A DNA stretch of 64,000 bases, from contig NZ_BEWC01000002.1 of the NCBI RefSeq assembly GCF_003112575.1, positions 1,240,001 through 1,304,000 of the forward strand, given 5' to 3'. The DNA comes from Streptomyces ardesiacus (GTDB taxonomy: Bacteria; Actinomycetota; Actinomycetes; Streptomycetales; Streptomycetaceae). Below are positions 16,785 to 26,185 of the stretch, piece after piece (position 1 is the stretch's first letter; every line of letters starts with the position of its first letter). A model generated the notes under the pieces. That model worked only from the letters and a program-made list of their open reading frames with translations. It did no database searches and was not told the origin of the DNA. Both the position numbers and the translations under genes were made by a program.

Positions 16785-17798
16785 CTACGGCCGGGCGGGC
16801 GCCGGTCCCGAACTGGCCCGGACGGTCAGCTCCGGCGCGAGCAGGACGACCTCGTCGCTCCCGCGGCCCTCGAGCTTGGCGACCAGGTGCTCCACGGCCC
16901 GCCGGCCCATCTCCTGGGCGGGGACCGCGACCGAGGTGAGCCGCACCGATGCCTGGGTGGCGACCTGGTCGGGGCAGACCGCGACCACCGACACGTCCTC
17001 CGGCACGGCCCGGCCCTGCTGGCGCAGCAGCGCGAGCAGCGGCTCGACCGCCGCCTCGTTCTGGACGACGAAGCCCGTGGTGCCGGGACGCTCGTCGAAG
17101 ACACGGGCCAGGGTCACGGCCATCGCGTCGTACCCGCCGTCGCAGGGCCGGTGCAGCAGCCGCAGTCCCAGTTCCCGGGCGCGGGTGCGCAGGCCGTCGA
17201 GGGTGCGCTCGGCGAAGCCGGTGTGCCGTTCGTAGACGGCGGCGGCCTCACCGATGACGGCGATGTCGCGGTGGCCCAGCTCCGCCAGATGCTCGACGCA
17301 CAGCGCTCCGGTCGCCCGGAAGTCCAGGTCGACGCAGGTCAGTCCCTCGGTGTCGGCGGGGAGGCCGATGAGCACGGAGGGCTGGTCGGTGCCGCGCAGC
17401 AGGGGGAGCCGCTCGTCGTCCAGTTCGACGTCCATGAGGATCATCGCGTCGGCGAGACCGCTGCCCGTGACGCGGCGCACCGCGTCCGGGCCCTCCTCGC
17501 CGGTGAGCAGCAGGATGTCGTAGCCGTGGGTGCGCGCGCCGGCCGCGACCGCGATGGCGATCTCCATCATCACCGGCACGTACATGTCGGTGCGCAGCGG
17601 GATCATGAGGGCGATGATGTTGGATTTGCTGCTGGCCAGTGCGCGGGCGCCCGCGTTCGGGTGGTAGCCGAGCTTCCGGATGCTCTCCTCGACCCGCTGC
17701 CGGGTGGTGGTGGAGATGGACCGCTTGCCGCTGAGGACATAGCTCACCGTACTGGCCGAGACTCCGGCGTGCCGGGCGACCTCGGCGAGAGTGACCAT
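16785..17798 (-). CDS. LacI-family transcriptional repressor
   Basis: 337 residues, ATG preceded by GGAGAG. The N-terminal LacI helix-turn-helix (VTLAEVARHAGVSASTVSY, about 2-20) and hinge helix (ARALASSKSN) are followed by a periplasmic-binding-protein-like effector domain (62-330). DNA binding requires palindromes with a central CG, and four near-identical GAAGCGCTTC sites occur in this region: two at the GH3/importer promoters and two in front of this gene. One of these sits 17 bp before its start codon. The simplest reading is a repressor of the whole glycan locus that also limits itself, released by an oligosaccharide from the substrate. Confidence 0.9.
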   Translation of the reverse strand: MVTLAEVARHAGVSASTVSYVLSGKRSISTTTRQRVEESIRKLGYHPNAGARALASSKSNIIALMIPLRTDMYVPVMMEIAIAVAAGARTHGYDILLLTGEEGPDAVRRVTGSGLADAMILMDVELDDERLPLLRGTDQPSVLIGLPADTEGLTCVDLDFRATGALCVEHLAELGHRDIAVIGEAAAVYERHTGFAERTLDGLRTRARELGLRLLHRPCDGGYDAMAVTLARVFDERPGTTGFVVQNEAAVEPLLALLRQQGRAVPEDVSVVAVCPDQVATQASVRLTSVAVPAQEMGRRAVEHLVAKLEGRGSDEVVLLAPELTVRASSGPAPARP

Positions 17799-17814
17799 CC
17801 GGCTCTCCAAGCTT

Positions 17815-17828
17815 GTGAAGCGCTTCGA
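17815..17828. promoter_or_regulatory. LacI-type operator, 5' region of the repressor gene
   Basis: Core GAAGCGCTTC is perfect (17817-17826). The flanks read GT...GA instead of TC...GA. Located 17 bp upstream of the repressor ATG, overlapping its leader, suggesting autoregulation. Confidence 0.7.
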
Positions 17829-17904
17829 CAGCGCGCGGGACCAATAGGGGTGGGCGAGGGTGTTCCGACAGTAACTCGCAGTGCGGACGGCTGTCCATAG
17901 GGCG

Positions 17905-17918
17905 TCGAAGCGCTTCGA
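17905..17918. promoter_or_regulatory. LacI-type operator, repressor/acyl-CoA dehydrogenase intergenic region
   Basis: Perfect TCGAAGCGCTTCGA, 89 bp from the site at 17815-17828 and about 190 bp upstream of the divergent acyl-CoA dehydrogenase. The two sites could bridge by looping. The rest of the 309-bp gap holds a 20-bp tandem repeat (18018-18057) and no gene. Confidence 0.75.
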
Positions 17919-18017
17919 CTGCTTTCTCCTGCGAGGGTCTGTCGTCCGGCCTTCCCGAGCAGTATCGGCCGAACGGCCGCGCGGTCTGGCCGGGGCGCCC
18001 GATATCGGGTACATACG

Positions 18018-18057
18018 ATCGAGTAGCGCCGACAAATATCGAGTAGCGCCGACAAAT
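18018..18057. repeat. Perfect 20-bp tandem duplication upstream of acyl-CoA dehydrogenase
   Basis: The unit ATCGAGTAGCGCCGACAAAT occurs twice head to tail (18018-18037, 18038-18057), ending 50 bp before the start codon. It is much more AT-rich than its surroundings, so it lies in a promoter-like position. It may be a doubled regulator site. Confidence 0.75.
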
Positions 18058-18107
18058 AACGTACGTCCGCACGTGCGTGCCGGACGAATCGTGGCGAGGT
18101 GAGCCTC

Positions 18108-20060
18108 ATGCCCGCACCACCCACCCCTTCCTCCCCCTCCCGACCCACCGTCAGCGAACGTGAGGCCCGCCAGGTCGCGGAGGCGGCCCGGGAACAGGAC
18201 TGGCGCAAGCCCAGTTTCGCCAAGGAGCTCTTCCTCGGCCGCTTCCGCCTCGACCTCATCCACCCCCACCCGCTCCCGGCCGACGAGGACGTCCAGCGGG
18301 GCGAGGAGTTCCTCGCCAAGCTGCGCGACTTCTGCGAGACGAAGATCGACGGCGCGGTGATCGAGCGCGACGCGCGGATCCCCGACGACGTGATCACCGG
18401 GCTGAAGGAGCTGGGCGCCTTCGGCATGAAGATCGACACCAAGTACGGCGGCCTCGGCCTGACCCAGGTCTACTACAACAAGGCGCTCGCCCTGGTCGGC
18501 TCCGCGAACCCGGCGATCGGCGCGCTGCTCTCCGCCCACCAGTCGATCGGCGTGCCGCAGCCGCTGAAGATGTTCGGCACCCAGGAGCAGAAGGACACCT
18601 TCCTGCCGCGCTGCGCCCGCACCGACATCTCGGCCTTCCTGCTGACCGAGCCGGACGTCGGCTCCGACCCGGCCCGCCTGGCCACCACCGCCGTCCGGGA
18701 CGGCGACGACTATGTCCTCGACGGCGTGAAGCTGTGGACCACCAACGGCGTCGTCGCCGACCTGCTCGTGGTCATGGCCCGCGTCCCGAAGTCCGAGAAC
18801 GGCAGGGGCGGCATCACGGCGTTCGTGGTCGAGGCCGCCTCCGAGGGCATCACGGTCGAGAACCGCAACGCCTTCATGGGCCTGCGCGGCCTGGAGAACG
18901 GCGTCACCCGCTTCCACCGGGTCCGCGTCCCGGCCGCCCACCGCATCGGCCCCGAGGGCGCGGGCCTGAAGATCGCCCTGACCACGCTGAACACCGGTCG
19001 CCTCTCCCTCCCGGCGATGTGCGTCGGGGCCGGCAAGTGGTGCCTGAAGATCGCCCGCGAGTGGTCGGCGGTGCGCGAGCAGTGGGGCAAGCCGGTCGCG
19101 CTGCACGAGGCGGTCGGCTCCAAGATCTCCTTCATCGCGGCGACGACCTTCGCCCTGGAGGCCGTCCTCGACCTCTCCTCCCAGATGGCCGACGAGGACC
19201 GCAACGACATCCGCATCGAGGCCGCCCTCGCCAAGCTCTACGGCTCCGAGATGGCCTGCCTGATGGCCGACGAGCTGGTCCAGATCCGCGGCGGCCGGGG
19301 CTTCGAGACCGCGGCCTCCCTCGAAGCCCGCGGCGAACGCGCGGTCCCCGCCGAGCAACTCCTGCGGGACCTGCGCATCAACCGCATCTTCGAGGGCTCC
19401 ACCGAGATCATGCACCTGCTGATCGCACGCGAGGCCGTCGACGCCCACCTCTCCGTCGCGGGCGACCTGATCGACCCCGACAAGACCCTGTCCGACAAGG
19501 CGAGGGCGGGCGCGCAGGCGGGAGTCTTCTACGCCAAGTGGCTGCCGAAGCTCGTCGCCGGACCCGGCCAACTCCCGCGCTCGTACGCGGACTTCCACCC
19601 CGCGGACCACCGGGACCTGTCCGGGCACCTGCGCTACGTCGAACGCAGCGCCCGCAAGCTCGCCCGCTCCACCTTCTACGCCATGTCCCGCTGGCAGGGC
19701 CGGATGGAGACCAAGCAGGGCTTCCTGGGCCGGATCGTCGACATCGGCGCCGAGCTGTTCGCGATGAGCGCCGCCTGCGTGCGCGCCGAGCACCTGCGCG
19801 CCGGGGGCGACCACGGCCGCGAGGCCTACCAGCTCGCCAACGCCTTCTGCCGCCAGTCCCGCATCCGCGTCGAGGAGCTCTTCGGCCGCCTGTGGACCAA
19901 CACCGACGACCTGGACCGCAAGGTCGTCAAGGGCGTGCTGGGCGGCGCGTACGAGTGGCTGGAGCAGGGCGTCGTCGACCCGTCCGGCGAGGGCCCGTGG
20001 ATCGCCGAGGCGACCCCGGGGGAGTCCCGGCGGAAAAACCTCCGCCGCGCCATCGGCTGA
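18108..20060 (+). CDS. Acyl-CoA dehydrogenase (VLCAD/ACAD9-like, long form)
   Basis: 650 residues, longer than the usual 380 because of a C-terminal helical extension (about 460-650), as in very-long-chain acyl-CoA dehydrogenases. Domain order: N-terminal helices with the segment [16 protein letters not shown], middle beta domain with [10 protein letters not shown] (FAD/substrate region), and C-terminal helices with [12 protein letters not shown] containing the catalytic-base Glu. It catalyses FAD-dependent alpha,beta-dehydrogenation of acyl-CoA in the cytoplasm. ATG 18108 is chosen because GAGGTGA lies 5-11 nt ahead; a GTG at 18099 is possible. No electron-transfer or beta-oxidation partner is adjacent. 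Confidence 0.9.
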   Translation: MPAPPTPSSPSRPTVSEREARQVAEAAREQDWRKPSFAKELFLGRFRLDLIHPHPLPADEDVQRGEEFLAKLRDFCETKIDGAVIERDARIPDDVITGLKELGAFGMKIDTKYGGLGLTQVYYNKALALVGSANPAIGALLSAHQSIGVPQPLKMFGTQEQKDTFLPRCARTDISAFLLTEPDVGSDPARLATTAVRDGDDYVLDGVKLWTTNGVVADLLVVMARVPKSENGRGGITAFVVEAASEGITVENRNAFMGLRGLENGVTRFHRVRVPAAHRIGPEGAGLKIALTTLNTGRLSLPAMCVGAGKWCLKIAREWSAVREQWGKPVALHEAVGSKISFIAATTFALEAVLDLSSQMADEDRNDIRIEAALAKLYGSEMACLMADELVQIRGGRGFETAASLEARGERAVPAEQLLRDLRINRIFEGSTEIMHLLIAREAVDAHLSVAGDLIDPDKTLSDKARAGAQAGVFYAKWLPKLVAGPGQLPRSYADFHPADHRDLSGHLRYVERSARKLARSTFYAMSRWQGRMETKQGFLGRIVDIGAELFAMSAACVRAEHLRAGGDHGREAYQLANAFCRQSRIRVEELFGRLWTNTDDLDRKVVKGVLGGAYEWLEQGVVDPSGEGPWIAEATPGESRRKNLRRAIG

Positions 20061-20069
20061 GCCGGAAAC

Positions 20070-20111
20070 CCGGCCCCCGGAGCCGGCACCGCGCCGCGCT
20101 CCCGGGGCCGG
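20070..20111 (+). terminator. Terminator-like hairpin after acyl-CoA dehydrogenase
   Basis: 13-bp stem with one C-C mismatch (20070-20082 with 20099-20111), 16-nt loop, 9 nt after the stop codon. Confidence 0.45.
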
Positions 20112-20340
20112 CCCGGCCCGTCGGAGCGGGGGCCCGAACGCGGGAGCGGGACCGCCGGCTGTCGGCGGCGCCCGTCCGCGCCCTGAACAGCGCCGGACGC
20201 CGCCGCGGACGCCGAGCAGTGCCCCGGCAGGTCCGGGCGGTCCGTGCCGTCGCCCGGCGTCGGTGCCGGCCCGGCCGGGCATCATGCCGGTGGCGCTCGC
20301 TCCCTGCGGCCCGTCGGGGTGCGCTCCCCGCGGATTCCGT

Positions 20341-20465
20341 TTCCTGGCCGGTGCGGGCACGCAGGCGGCGGCCCCCGCTTCCCGGCCGGTGCGGGCACGC
20401 AGGCGGCGGCCCCCGCTTCCCGGCCGGTCCGGGCACGCAGGCGGCGGCCCCCGGTTCCCGGCCCG
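20341..20465. repeat. 38-bp minisatellite, three copies plus a fragment
   Basis: Units begin TTCC(T/C)GGCCGGTGCGGGCAC at 20341, 20379 and 20417. Copies differ by one to three bases, and a partial fourth copy begins at 20455. It lies 130-240 bp upstream of dxr. Confidence 0.85.
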
Positions 20466-20581
20466 GCCCCCGGCGGGAGGCGACCGGGAGGGTGCCCCGG
20501 CCTTCCTCCGTGTGTGCAGGGCGACACCCGACCGAGGGACGCGCTGTCCTCCCGGAGGGCCGTTGCGGACACAATGGGGGA

Positions 20582-21838
20582 ATGAGCGACAGTCCAGCCC
20601 CACTCGCCGACCCCCACCTCGTCTACGACCCGGTGGCGGGCGACGGCCCGAAGGACGTGGTGATCCTCGGGTCCACCGGGTCGATCGGGACCCAGGCCAT
20701 CGACCTCGTGCTGCGCAACCCGGACCGCTTCCGGGTCACCGCCCTGTCCGCCCACGGCAGCCGGGTCGCCCTCCTCGCCGAGCAGGCGTACCGGCTGAGG
20801 GCGCGGACCGTCGCCGTCGCCCGCGAGGACGTCGTACCGGCGCTGCGGGAGGCGCTCTCCGCCCAGTACGGGGCGGGCGAGCCGCTCCCCGAGATCCTCG
20901 CCGGACCGGAGGCGGCCACCCACCTCGCCGCCTCCGACTGCCACACCGTGCTCAACGGCATCACCGGCTCCATCGGACTCGCGCCCACCCTCGCCGCCCT
21001 GGAGGCGGGCCGCACCCTGGCGCTGGCCAACAAGGAGTCGCTCATCGTCGGCGGCCCGCTGGTCAAGGCACTGGCCAAGCCAGGACAGATCATCCCGGTC
21101 GACTCCGAGCACGCCGCCCTCTTCCAGGCGCTGGCCGCCGGCACCCGAGCCGACGTGCGCAAGCTGGTCGTCACCGCCTCCGGCGGCCCGTTCCGGGGCC
21201 GTACGAGGGACGAGCTGGCGGCCGTCACCGTCGAGGACGCCCTCGCCCACCCCACCTGGGCCATGGGGCCGGTGATCACGATCAACTCCGCCACCCTCGT
21301 CAACAAGGGCCTGGAGGTGATCGAGGCCCACCTGCTCTACGACATTCCCTTCGACCGCATCGAGGTGGTCGTGCACCCGCAGTCGTATGTCCACTCGATG
21401 GTCGAGTACACGGACGGATCGACGCTGGCGCACGCCACGCCCCCCGACATGGGCGGGCCCATCGCCGTCGGCCTCGGCTGGCCCGACCGTGTCCCCGACG
21501 CCGCGCCCTCCTTCGACTGGAGCAAGGCCTCGACCTGGGAGTTCTTCCCGCTCGACAACGAGGCCTTCCCCTCCGTCGACCTGGCCCGGCACGTCGGACA
21601 GCTCGCGGGCACGGCCCCGGCGGTGTTCAATGCCGCCAACGAGGAGTGCGTCGAGGCGTTCCGCTCCGGCGCGCTGCCGTTTCTCGGGATCATGGAGACC
21701 GTCACACGGGTGGTCGAGGAGCACGGCACCCCCCGTACGGGAACCTCACTCACCGTCGCGGACGTCCTCGAAGCGGAGACCTGGGCGCGCGCCCGGGCCC
21801 GGCAACTGGCGGCACAGACGGCGGAGGCCCGTGCATGA
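20582..21838 (+). CDS. dxr: 1-deoxy-D-xylulose 5-phosphate reductoisomerase
   Basis: 418 residues. N-terminal NADPH-binding motif GSTGSIG (30-36), then [12 protein letters not shown], the metal/substrate segment [10 protein letters not shown], the flexible-loop region around [22 protein letters not shown], and the C-terminal FNAANEECV. The enzyme converts DXP to 2-C-methyl-D-erythritol 4-phosphate, the committed step of MEP isoprenoid synthesis. ATG 20582 is preceded by GGGGG only 1-2 nt away and by CACAAT six nt away, so the mRNA might be leaderless. It overlaps the site-2 protease gene by 4 nt; ispG of the same pathway lies one gene further. Confidence 0.96.
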   Translation: MSDSPAPLADPHLVYDPVAGDGPKDVVILGSTGSIGTQAIDLVLRNPDRFRVTALSAHGSRVALLAEQAYRLRARTVAVAREDVVPALREALSAQYGAGEPLPEILAGPEAATHLAASDCHTVLNGITGSIGLAPTLAALEAGRTLALANKESLIVGGPLVKALAKPGQIIPVDSEHAALFQALAAGTRADVRKLVVTASGGPFRGRTRDELAAVTVEDALAHPTWAMGPVITINSATLVNKGLEVIEAHLLYDIPFDRIEVVVHPQSYVHSMVEYTDGSTLAHATPPDMGGPIAVGLGWPDRVPDAAPSFDWSKASTWEFFPLDNEAFPSVDLARHVGQLAGTAPAVFNAANEECVEAFRSGALPFLGIMETVTRVVEEHGTPRTGTSLTVADVLEAETWARARARQLAAQTAEARA

Positions 21839-23139
21839 CGACCCTGATGTTCATCCTCGGCATAGTCCTCTTCGCCGTCGGCCTGCTCTTCTCCATCGCC
21901 TGGCACGAGCTGGGCCACCTGTCCACGGCCAAGATGTTCGGCATCCGGGTCCCGCAGTACATGGTGGGCTTCGGGCCGACGCTGTTCTCGAGGAAGAAGG
22001 GCGACACCGAGTACGGGGTCAAGGCCATCCCGTTCGGCGGCTACATCCGCATGATCGGCATGTTCCCGCCCGGCGCCGACGGGCGCCTGGAGGCACGCTC
22101 CACCTCGCCCTGGCGCGGGATGATAGAGGACGCCCGCTCGGCCGCCTTCGAGGAACTGCAGCCCGGTGACGAGAAGCGCCTCTTCTACACGCGCAAGCCG
22201 TGGAAGCGCGTCATCGTCATGTTCGCCGGCCCGTTCATGAACCTCGTCCTCGCGGTGGTGCTCTTCCTCACCGTCCTGATGGGCTTCGGCATCTCGCAGC
22301 AGACCACCACCGTCAGCTCCGTCTCGAAGTGCGTCATCTCGCAGAGCGAGAACCGCGACGACTGCACCAAGTCCGACCCGGCCTCCCCGGCCGCCGCGGC
22401 GGGCCTCCGGGCCGGTGACAAGATCCTCGCCTTCGACGGCGTACGGACCGACGACTGGGACAGGCTGTCCGACCTGATCCGCGCCAACCCGGGCAAGGAC
22501 GTCCCGGTCGTCGTCGAGCGCAAAGGCCAGGAGGTCACCCTCCACGCGACCATCGCCACCAACAAGGTCGCCAAGAAGGACTCCCACGGCCAGATCGTCC
22601 AGGGCGAGTACGTCACCGCCGGCTTCCTCGGCTTCAGCTCCGCCACCGGCGTGGTGAAGCAGGACTTCGGCCAGTCCGTGACCTGGATGGGCGACCGGAT
22701 CGGCGACGCGGTCGACAACCTCGCCGCCCTGCCCGGCAAGATCCCCGCCCTCTGGGACGCGGCCTTCGGCGACGGACCGCGCGAGGCGGACTCCCCGATG
22801 GGCGTCGTCGGCGCAGCCCGCGTCGGTGGCGAGATCGCCACCCTGGACATCCCGCCCACCCAGCAGCTCGCCATGTTCGTCATGCTGGTCGCCGGGTTCA
22901 ACCTCTCCCTGTTCCTCTTCAACATGCTCCCGCTGCTGCCGCTCGACGGCGGTCACATCGCGGGCGCGCTGTGGGAGTCGCTGCGCCGCGGCGCGGCCAG
23001 GGTGCTGCGCAGGCCCGACCCCGGGCCCTTCGACGTGGCGAAGCTGATGCCGGTGGCCTACGTGGTGGCGGGCGTCTTCGTCTGCTTCACCCTGCTCGTG
23101 CTGGTGGCGGACGTCGTCAACCCGGTGCGCATAGGCTGA
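21835..23139 (+). CDS. rseP: Site-2 intramembrane zinc metalloprotease (RseP/RasP family)
   Basis: 434 residues. The first membrane span carries the zinc motif HELGH (24-28), the central PDZ domain spans about 175-255 ([18 protein letters not shown]), and the second conserved motif LPLDGGH lies in a C-terminal span. These enzymes cut transmembrane anti-sigma factors or signal-peptide remnants within the bilayer. The start overlaps the dxr stop (ATGA), a conserved pairing in actinobacteria. A strong terminator follows at 23208-23244. The substrate is not deducible from the neighbourhood. Confidence 0.93.
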   Translation: MTTLMFILGIVLFAVGLLFSIAWHELGHLSTAKMFGIRVPQYMVGFGPTLFSRKKGDTEYGVKAIPFGGYIRMIGMFPPGADGRLEARSTSPWRGMIEDARSAAFEELQPGDEKRLFYTRKPWKRVIVMFAGPFMNLVLAVVLFLTVLMGFGISQQTTTVSSVSKCVISQSENRDDCTKSDPASPAAAAGLRAGDKILAFDGVRTDDWDRLSDLIRANPGKDVPVVVERKGQEVTLHATIATNKVAKKDSHGQIVQGEYVTAGFLGFSSATGVVKQDFGQSVTWMGDRIGDAVDNLAALPGKIPALWDAAFGDGPREADSPMGVVGAARVGGEIATLDIPPTQQLAMFVMLVAGFNLSLFLFNMLPLLPLDGGHIAGALWESLRRGAARVLRRPDPGPFDVAKLMPVAYVVAGVFVCFTLLVLVADVVNPVRIG

Positions 23140-23207
23140 CGCCCGGACGGGCCGCGGAACGCGGGGCGACGACCCGACCTGCGGACTGTCCGACCGATCC
23201 GATGAGA

Positions 23208-23244
23208 AGCCTGGTCCGGAGAGCATGTCCCTCCGGACCAGGCT
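23208..23244 (+). terminator. Terminator of the dxr-rseP operon
   Basis: Perfect 14-bp stem (AGCCTGGTCCGGAG at 23208-23221 with 23231-23244), 9-nt loop, 69 nt past the rseP stop. Confidence 0.8.
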
Positions 23245-23394
23245 TCACTCCGCTCGCCCGGCAGAAGGACGCCAAAGGGTGCATCTGCCGTACGCCGCGT
23301 GCCCGGCGTTCATGTCGGTGCCGTAATCTCGGATGCCGGAGCCCGCCGCTGAACGGGGCCGGACCTTGATCCACGACTTGGGGTTGCACAGCAG

Positions 23395-24552
23395 ATGACT
23401 GCGATTTCTCTCGGCATGCCGGACGTTCCGACCAGGCTCGCGGAGCGCCGCAAGAGCCGGCAGATCCAGGTCGGGCCCGTGGCGGTGGGCGGCGACGCCC
23501 CCGTGTCCGTGCAGTCCATGACCACGACCCGCACCTCCGACATCGGCGCCACCCTCCAGCAGATCGCCGAGCTGACGGCGTCGGGCTGCCAGATCGTCCG
23601 GGTGGCCTGCCCCACCCAGGACGACGCCGACGCGCTGCCGGTGATCGCGAAGAAGTCGCAGATCCCGGTGATCGCGGACATCCACTTCCAGCCGAAGTAC
23701 GTCTTCGCGGCGATCGAGGCGGGCTGCGCGGCGGTCCGTGTGAACCCGGGCAACATCAAGCAGTTCGACGACAAGGTCAAGGAGATCGCCAAGGCGGCGA
23801 AGGACCACGGCACGCCCATCCGCATCGGCGTGAACGCCGGCTCCCTCGACCGCCGCCTGCTGCAGAAGTACGGCAAGGCGACCCCCGAGGCACTGGCCGA
23901 GTCCGCCCTCTGGGAGGCGTCGCTCTTCGAGGAGCACGACTTCCGGGACATCAAGATCTCGGTCAAGCACAATGACCCGGTCGTGATGGTCGAGGCCTAC
24001 CGCCAGCTCGCCGCCCAGTGCGACTACCCCCTCCACCTCGGCGTCACCGAGGCCGGCCCCGCCTTCCAGGGCACCATCAAGTCGGCCGTCGCCTTCGGCG
24101 CGCTGCTCTCCCAGGGCATCGGCGACACCATCCGCGTCTCCCTGTCGGCCCCGCCGGTCGAGGAGATCAAGGTCGGCATCCAGATCCTGGAGTCGCTCAA
24201 CCTCCGCCAGCGCGGCCTGGAGATCGTCTCCTGCCCGTCGTGCGGCCGTGCCCAGGTCGACGTCTACAAGCTGGCCGAGGAGGTCACCGCCGGCCTGGAG
24301 GGCATGGAGGTCCCCCTGCGCGTCGCCGTCATGGGCTGCGTGGTGAACGGCCCCGGCGAGGCCCGCGAGGCGGACCTCGGCGTCGCCTCCGGCAACGGCA
24401 AGGGCCAGATCTTCGTCAAGGGCGAGGTCATCAAGACCGTCCCCGAGTCGAAGATCGTGGAGACCCTCATCGAGGAGGCCATGAAGATCGCCGAGCAGAT
24501 GGAGAAGGACGGCGTGATCTCCGGCGAGCCCTCGGTCTCCGTCGCGGGCTGA
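23395..24552 (+). CDS. ispG: 4-hydroxy-3-methylbut-2-enyl diphosphate synthase (flavodoxin-dependent)
   Basis: 385 residues, the usual length of bacterial IspG/GcpE. The TIM-barrel half contains [13 protein letters not shown] and the IADIHF strand. The C-terminal [4Fe-4S] domain has Cys280 and Cys283 (SCPSCGR), Cys315 in GCVVNGPGE, and the conserved Glu322. It reductively opens MEcPP to HMBPP in the MEP pathway, the second pathway enzyme in this neighbourhood. It is separated from rseP by a terminator, so it is transcribed on its own; a possible -10 TAATCT lies at 23324-23329. A hairpin at 24564-24594 ends the unit. Confidence 0.96.
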   Translation: MTAISLGMPDVPTRLAERRKSRQIQVGPVAVGGDAPVSVQSMTTTRTSDIGATLQQIAELTASGCQIVRVACPTQDDADALPVIAKKSQIPVIADIHFQPKYVFAAIEAGCAAVRVNPGNIKQFDDKVKEIAKAAKDHGTPIRIGVNAGSLDRRLLQKYGKATPEALAESALWEASLFEEHDFRDIKISVKHNDPVVMVEAYRQLAAQCDYPLHLGVTEAGPAFQGTIKSAVAFGALLSQGIGDTIRVSLSAPPVEEIKVGIQILESLNLRQRGLEIVSCPSCGRAQVDVYKLAEEVTAGLEGMEVPLRVAVMGCVVNGPGEAREADLGVASGNGKGQIFVKGEVIKTVPESKIVETLIEEAMKIAEQMEKDGVISGEPSVSVAG

Positions 24553-24563
24553 GCCGCCCGCGC

Positions 24564-24594
24564 ATGCCGCGTCGCCCTGGGGGCGGCGCGGCAT
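24564..24594 (+). terminator. Terminator after ispG
   Basis: 13-bp stem with one T-G pair (24564-24576 with 24582-24594), 5-nt loop, 11 nt after the ispG stop. Confidence 0.7.
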
Positions 24595-24649
24595 ATGCAC
24601 GACAGGTACAGTGCGGAGACCAGCAGATCTCAGGGTGAGGCCCCCGCAC

Positions 24650-25498
24650 GTGTTGACGCAGACCACCTCCCGCGTGCTCGAACCGAGCGACCTGGACGCC
24701 GCGCTCGCCGTCCTCGACCGCGAGCCGGTCGCCAACGCGTTCGTGACCGCGCGCGTCCAGATCGCCGGACTCGACCCCTGGCGTCTGGGCGGCGAGATGT
24801 GGGGCTGGTACGAGCACGGCATGCTCACGTCCTTGTGCTACGCGGGCGCCAACCTCGTCCCGATCTGCGCCACTCCGCGCGCCGTCCGCGGTTTCGCCGA
24901 CAGGGCCCGGCGGGCCGGCCGCCGCTGCTCCTCGATCGTCGGCCCGGCCGAACCGACCGCCCAGTTGTGGCGGTTGCTCGAACCGGGCTGGGGCCCGGCC
25001 CGCGAAGTCCGCGCCCACCAGCCCCTCATGGTCACCGACCGCCTGCCCGACGACATCGCCCCGGACCCGTACGTCCGCCGCGTCCGCAAGGACGAGATGG
25101 AACGGATCATGCCGGCCTGCGTGGCGATGTTCACCGAGGAGGTCGGCATCTCCCCGATGGCCGGCGACGGCGGCCTGCTCTACCAGGCCCGGGTCGCCGA
25201 ACTCGTCGGCTCCGGCCGCTCGTTCGCCCGCTTCGACGCCGACGGCAAGGTCGTCTTCAAGGCCGAGATCGGCGCCGCCACCGACCGCGCCTGCCAGATC
25301 CAGGGCGTGTGGATGCACCCCGAGTACCGCGGCAAGGGCCTGGCGGCACCGGCCATGGCGGCGGTGCTGCGCCACGCCCTCGCGGACTTCGCCCCGGTGG
25401 CGAGCCTCTACGTCAACGACTTCAACACGGCGGCGCGACGGACGTACCTGCGGGTCGGGTTCCAGGAAGTGGGCGCCTTCATGAGCGTGCTGTTCTGA
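24650..25498 (+). CDS. GNAT-family N-acetyltransferase with DUF4081 N-domain
   Basis: 282 residues from a GTG at 24650 (first residues MLTQTTSRVLEPSDL). An earlier in-frame start at 24611 is less likely because the N-terminal extension is basic and unrelated. The N-terminal DUF4081-like domain (about 10-120) contains RLGGEMWGWYE. The C-terminal GNAT fold includes the acetyl-CoA loop HPEYRGKGLAAPAM (about 219-232). Such proteins acetylate small molecules or protein amines in the cytoplasm; the substrate is unknown. GGGTGAGG lies about 10 nt upstream, and TACAGT at 24607-24612 may be the -10. The position between ispG and proS is conserved in Streptomyces, as I recall. Confidence 0.85.
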   Translation: MLTQTTSRVLEPSDLDAALAVLDREPVANAFVTARVQIAGLDPWRLGGEMWGWYEHGMLTSLCYAGANLVPICATPRAVRGFADRARRAGRRCSSIVGPAEPTAQLWRLLEPGWGPAREVRAHQPLMVTDRLPDDIAPDPYVRRVRKDEMERIMPACVAMFTEEVGISPMAGDGGLLYQARVAELVGSGRSFARFDADGKVVFKAEIGAATDRACQIQGVWMHPEYRGKGLAAPAMAAVLRHALADFAPVASLYVNDFNTAARRTYLRVGFQEVGAFMSVLF

Positions 25499-25556
25499 GA
25501 CCCGTGTGCCCTCAGGTGCACCACCCGCACCGTCCACCCCGGCCGGAACACCCCTG

Positions 25557-25562
25557 TAGGCT
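25557..25562 (+). promoter_or_regulatory. Candidate -10 for a leaderless acetyltransferase mRNA
   Basis: TAGGCT ends 7 nt before the ATG at 25570, and the intervening CCCCGGC has no Shine-Dalgarno sequence. No good -35 is visible. Confidence 0.4.
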
Positions 25563-25569
25563 CCCCGGC

Positions 25570-26112
25570 ATGGACCTCGTGATCGGCCCACTGGACCTCT
25601 CCGCGCACGTGGACGAGGCGCTGGCCGTCCAAGCCGTCGCGTTCGGCCTCGGCCCCGACGAGGTGGCCGTCCGACGCCAGATCGTCCTGCGCCACATGAC
25701 CTACCCGGGCGCCAGGGCCCTCGGCGCCACCGTGCGGGGCCGGCTCGTCGGCTTCGTCTACGGCATGCCCAACGACCGCGCCCACTGGTGGTCCACCGTC
25801 GTCGAGCCCTGTCTGCGCGCCGAGGGGACCGAGGCGTGGCTCGACGACTCCTTCGTCATCACGGAACTCCACGTCCACCCGGCCCACCAGAACCGCGGCG
25901 CGGGCCGCGCCCTGATCACCACGATCACCGACGCCGCCACCGAACCCCGCTCGATCCTCTCCGCGATCGACACCGAGAGCCCCGCCCGCGCCCTCTACCG
26001 CTCCCTCGGTTACCGGGACCTCGCCCGCCAGGTCCTCTTCCCCAGCGCCCCGAAGCCGTACGCGGTGATGGGCGCCACGCTGCCCCTGCGCAGGCCGTCG
26101 GCCGGTCGATAA
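25570..26112 (+). CDS. GNAT-family N-acetyltransferase
   Basis: 180 residues, a single GNAT domain. The beta-4 strand and acetyl-CoA loop read ITELHVHPAHQNRGAGRALI (about 97-116), followed by SPARALYRSLGYRD, the usual C-terminal substrate/CoA segment. There is no ribosome-binding site just ahead of the ATG, and TAGGCT sits at a leaderless distance. The acceptor is unknown. It lies 71 bp after another acetyltransferase and 73 bp before proS. The two acetyltransferases are not close paralogues. Confidence 0.86.
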   Translation: MDLVIGPLDLSAHVDEALAVQAVAFGLGPDEVAVRRQIVLRHMTYPGARALGATVRGRLVGFVYGMPNDRAHWWSTVVEPCLRAEGTEAWLDDSFVITELHVHPAHQNRGAGRALITTITDAATEPRSILSAIDTESPARALYRSLGYRDLARQVLFPSAPKPYAVMGATLPLRRPSAGR

Positions 26113-26185
26113 CCGATTTCCACCGCACCGGACCACCCGGCTAACCTCCTAGCACCACCCTTACGCAGCAGGAGACACGAGAACC

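Larger units (their letters stand above)
20061..20581. other. 521-bp intergenic region before dxr
   Basis: The gap holds a terminator-like hairpin (20070-20111) and a 38-bp GC-rich tandem repeat (20341-20465). Just before dxr, CACAAT (20570-20575) sits 6 nt ahead of the start codon. Other open frames here are proline/arginine/glycine-rich products of repeat DNA without any domain. Confidence 0.6.
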
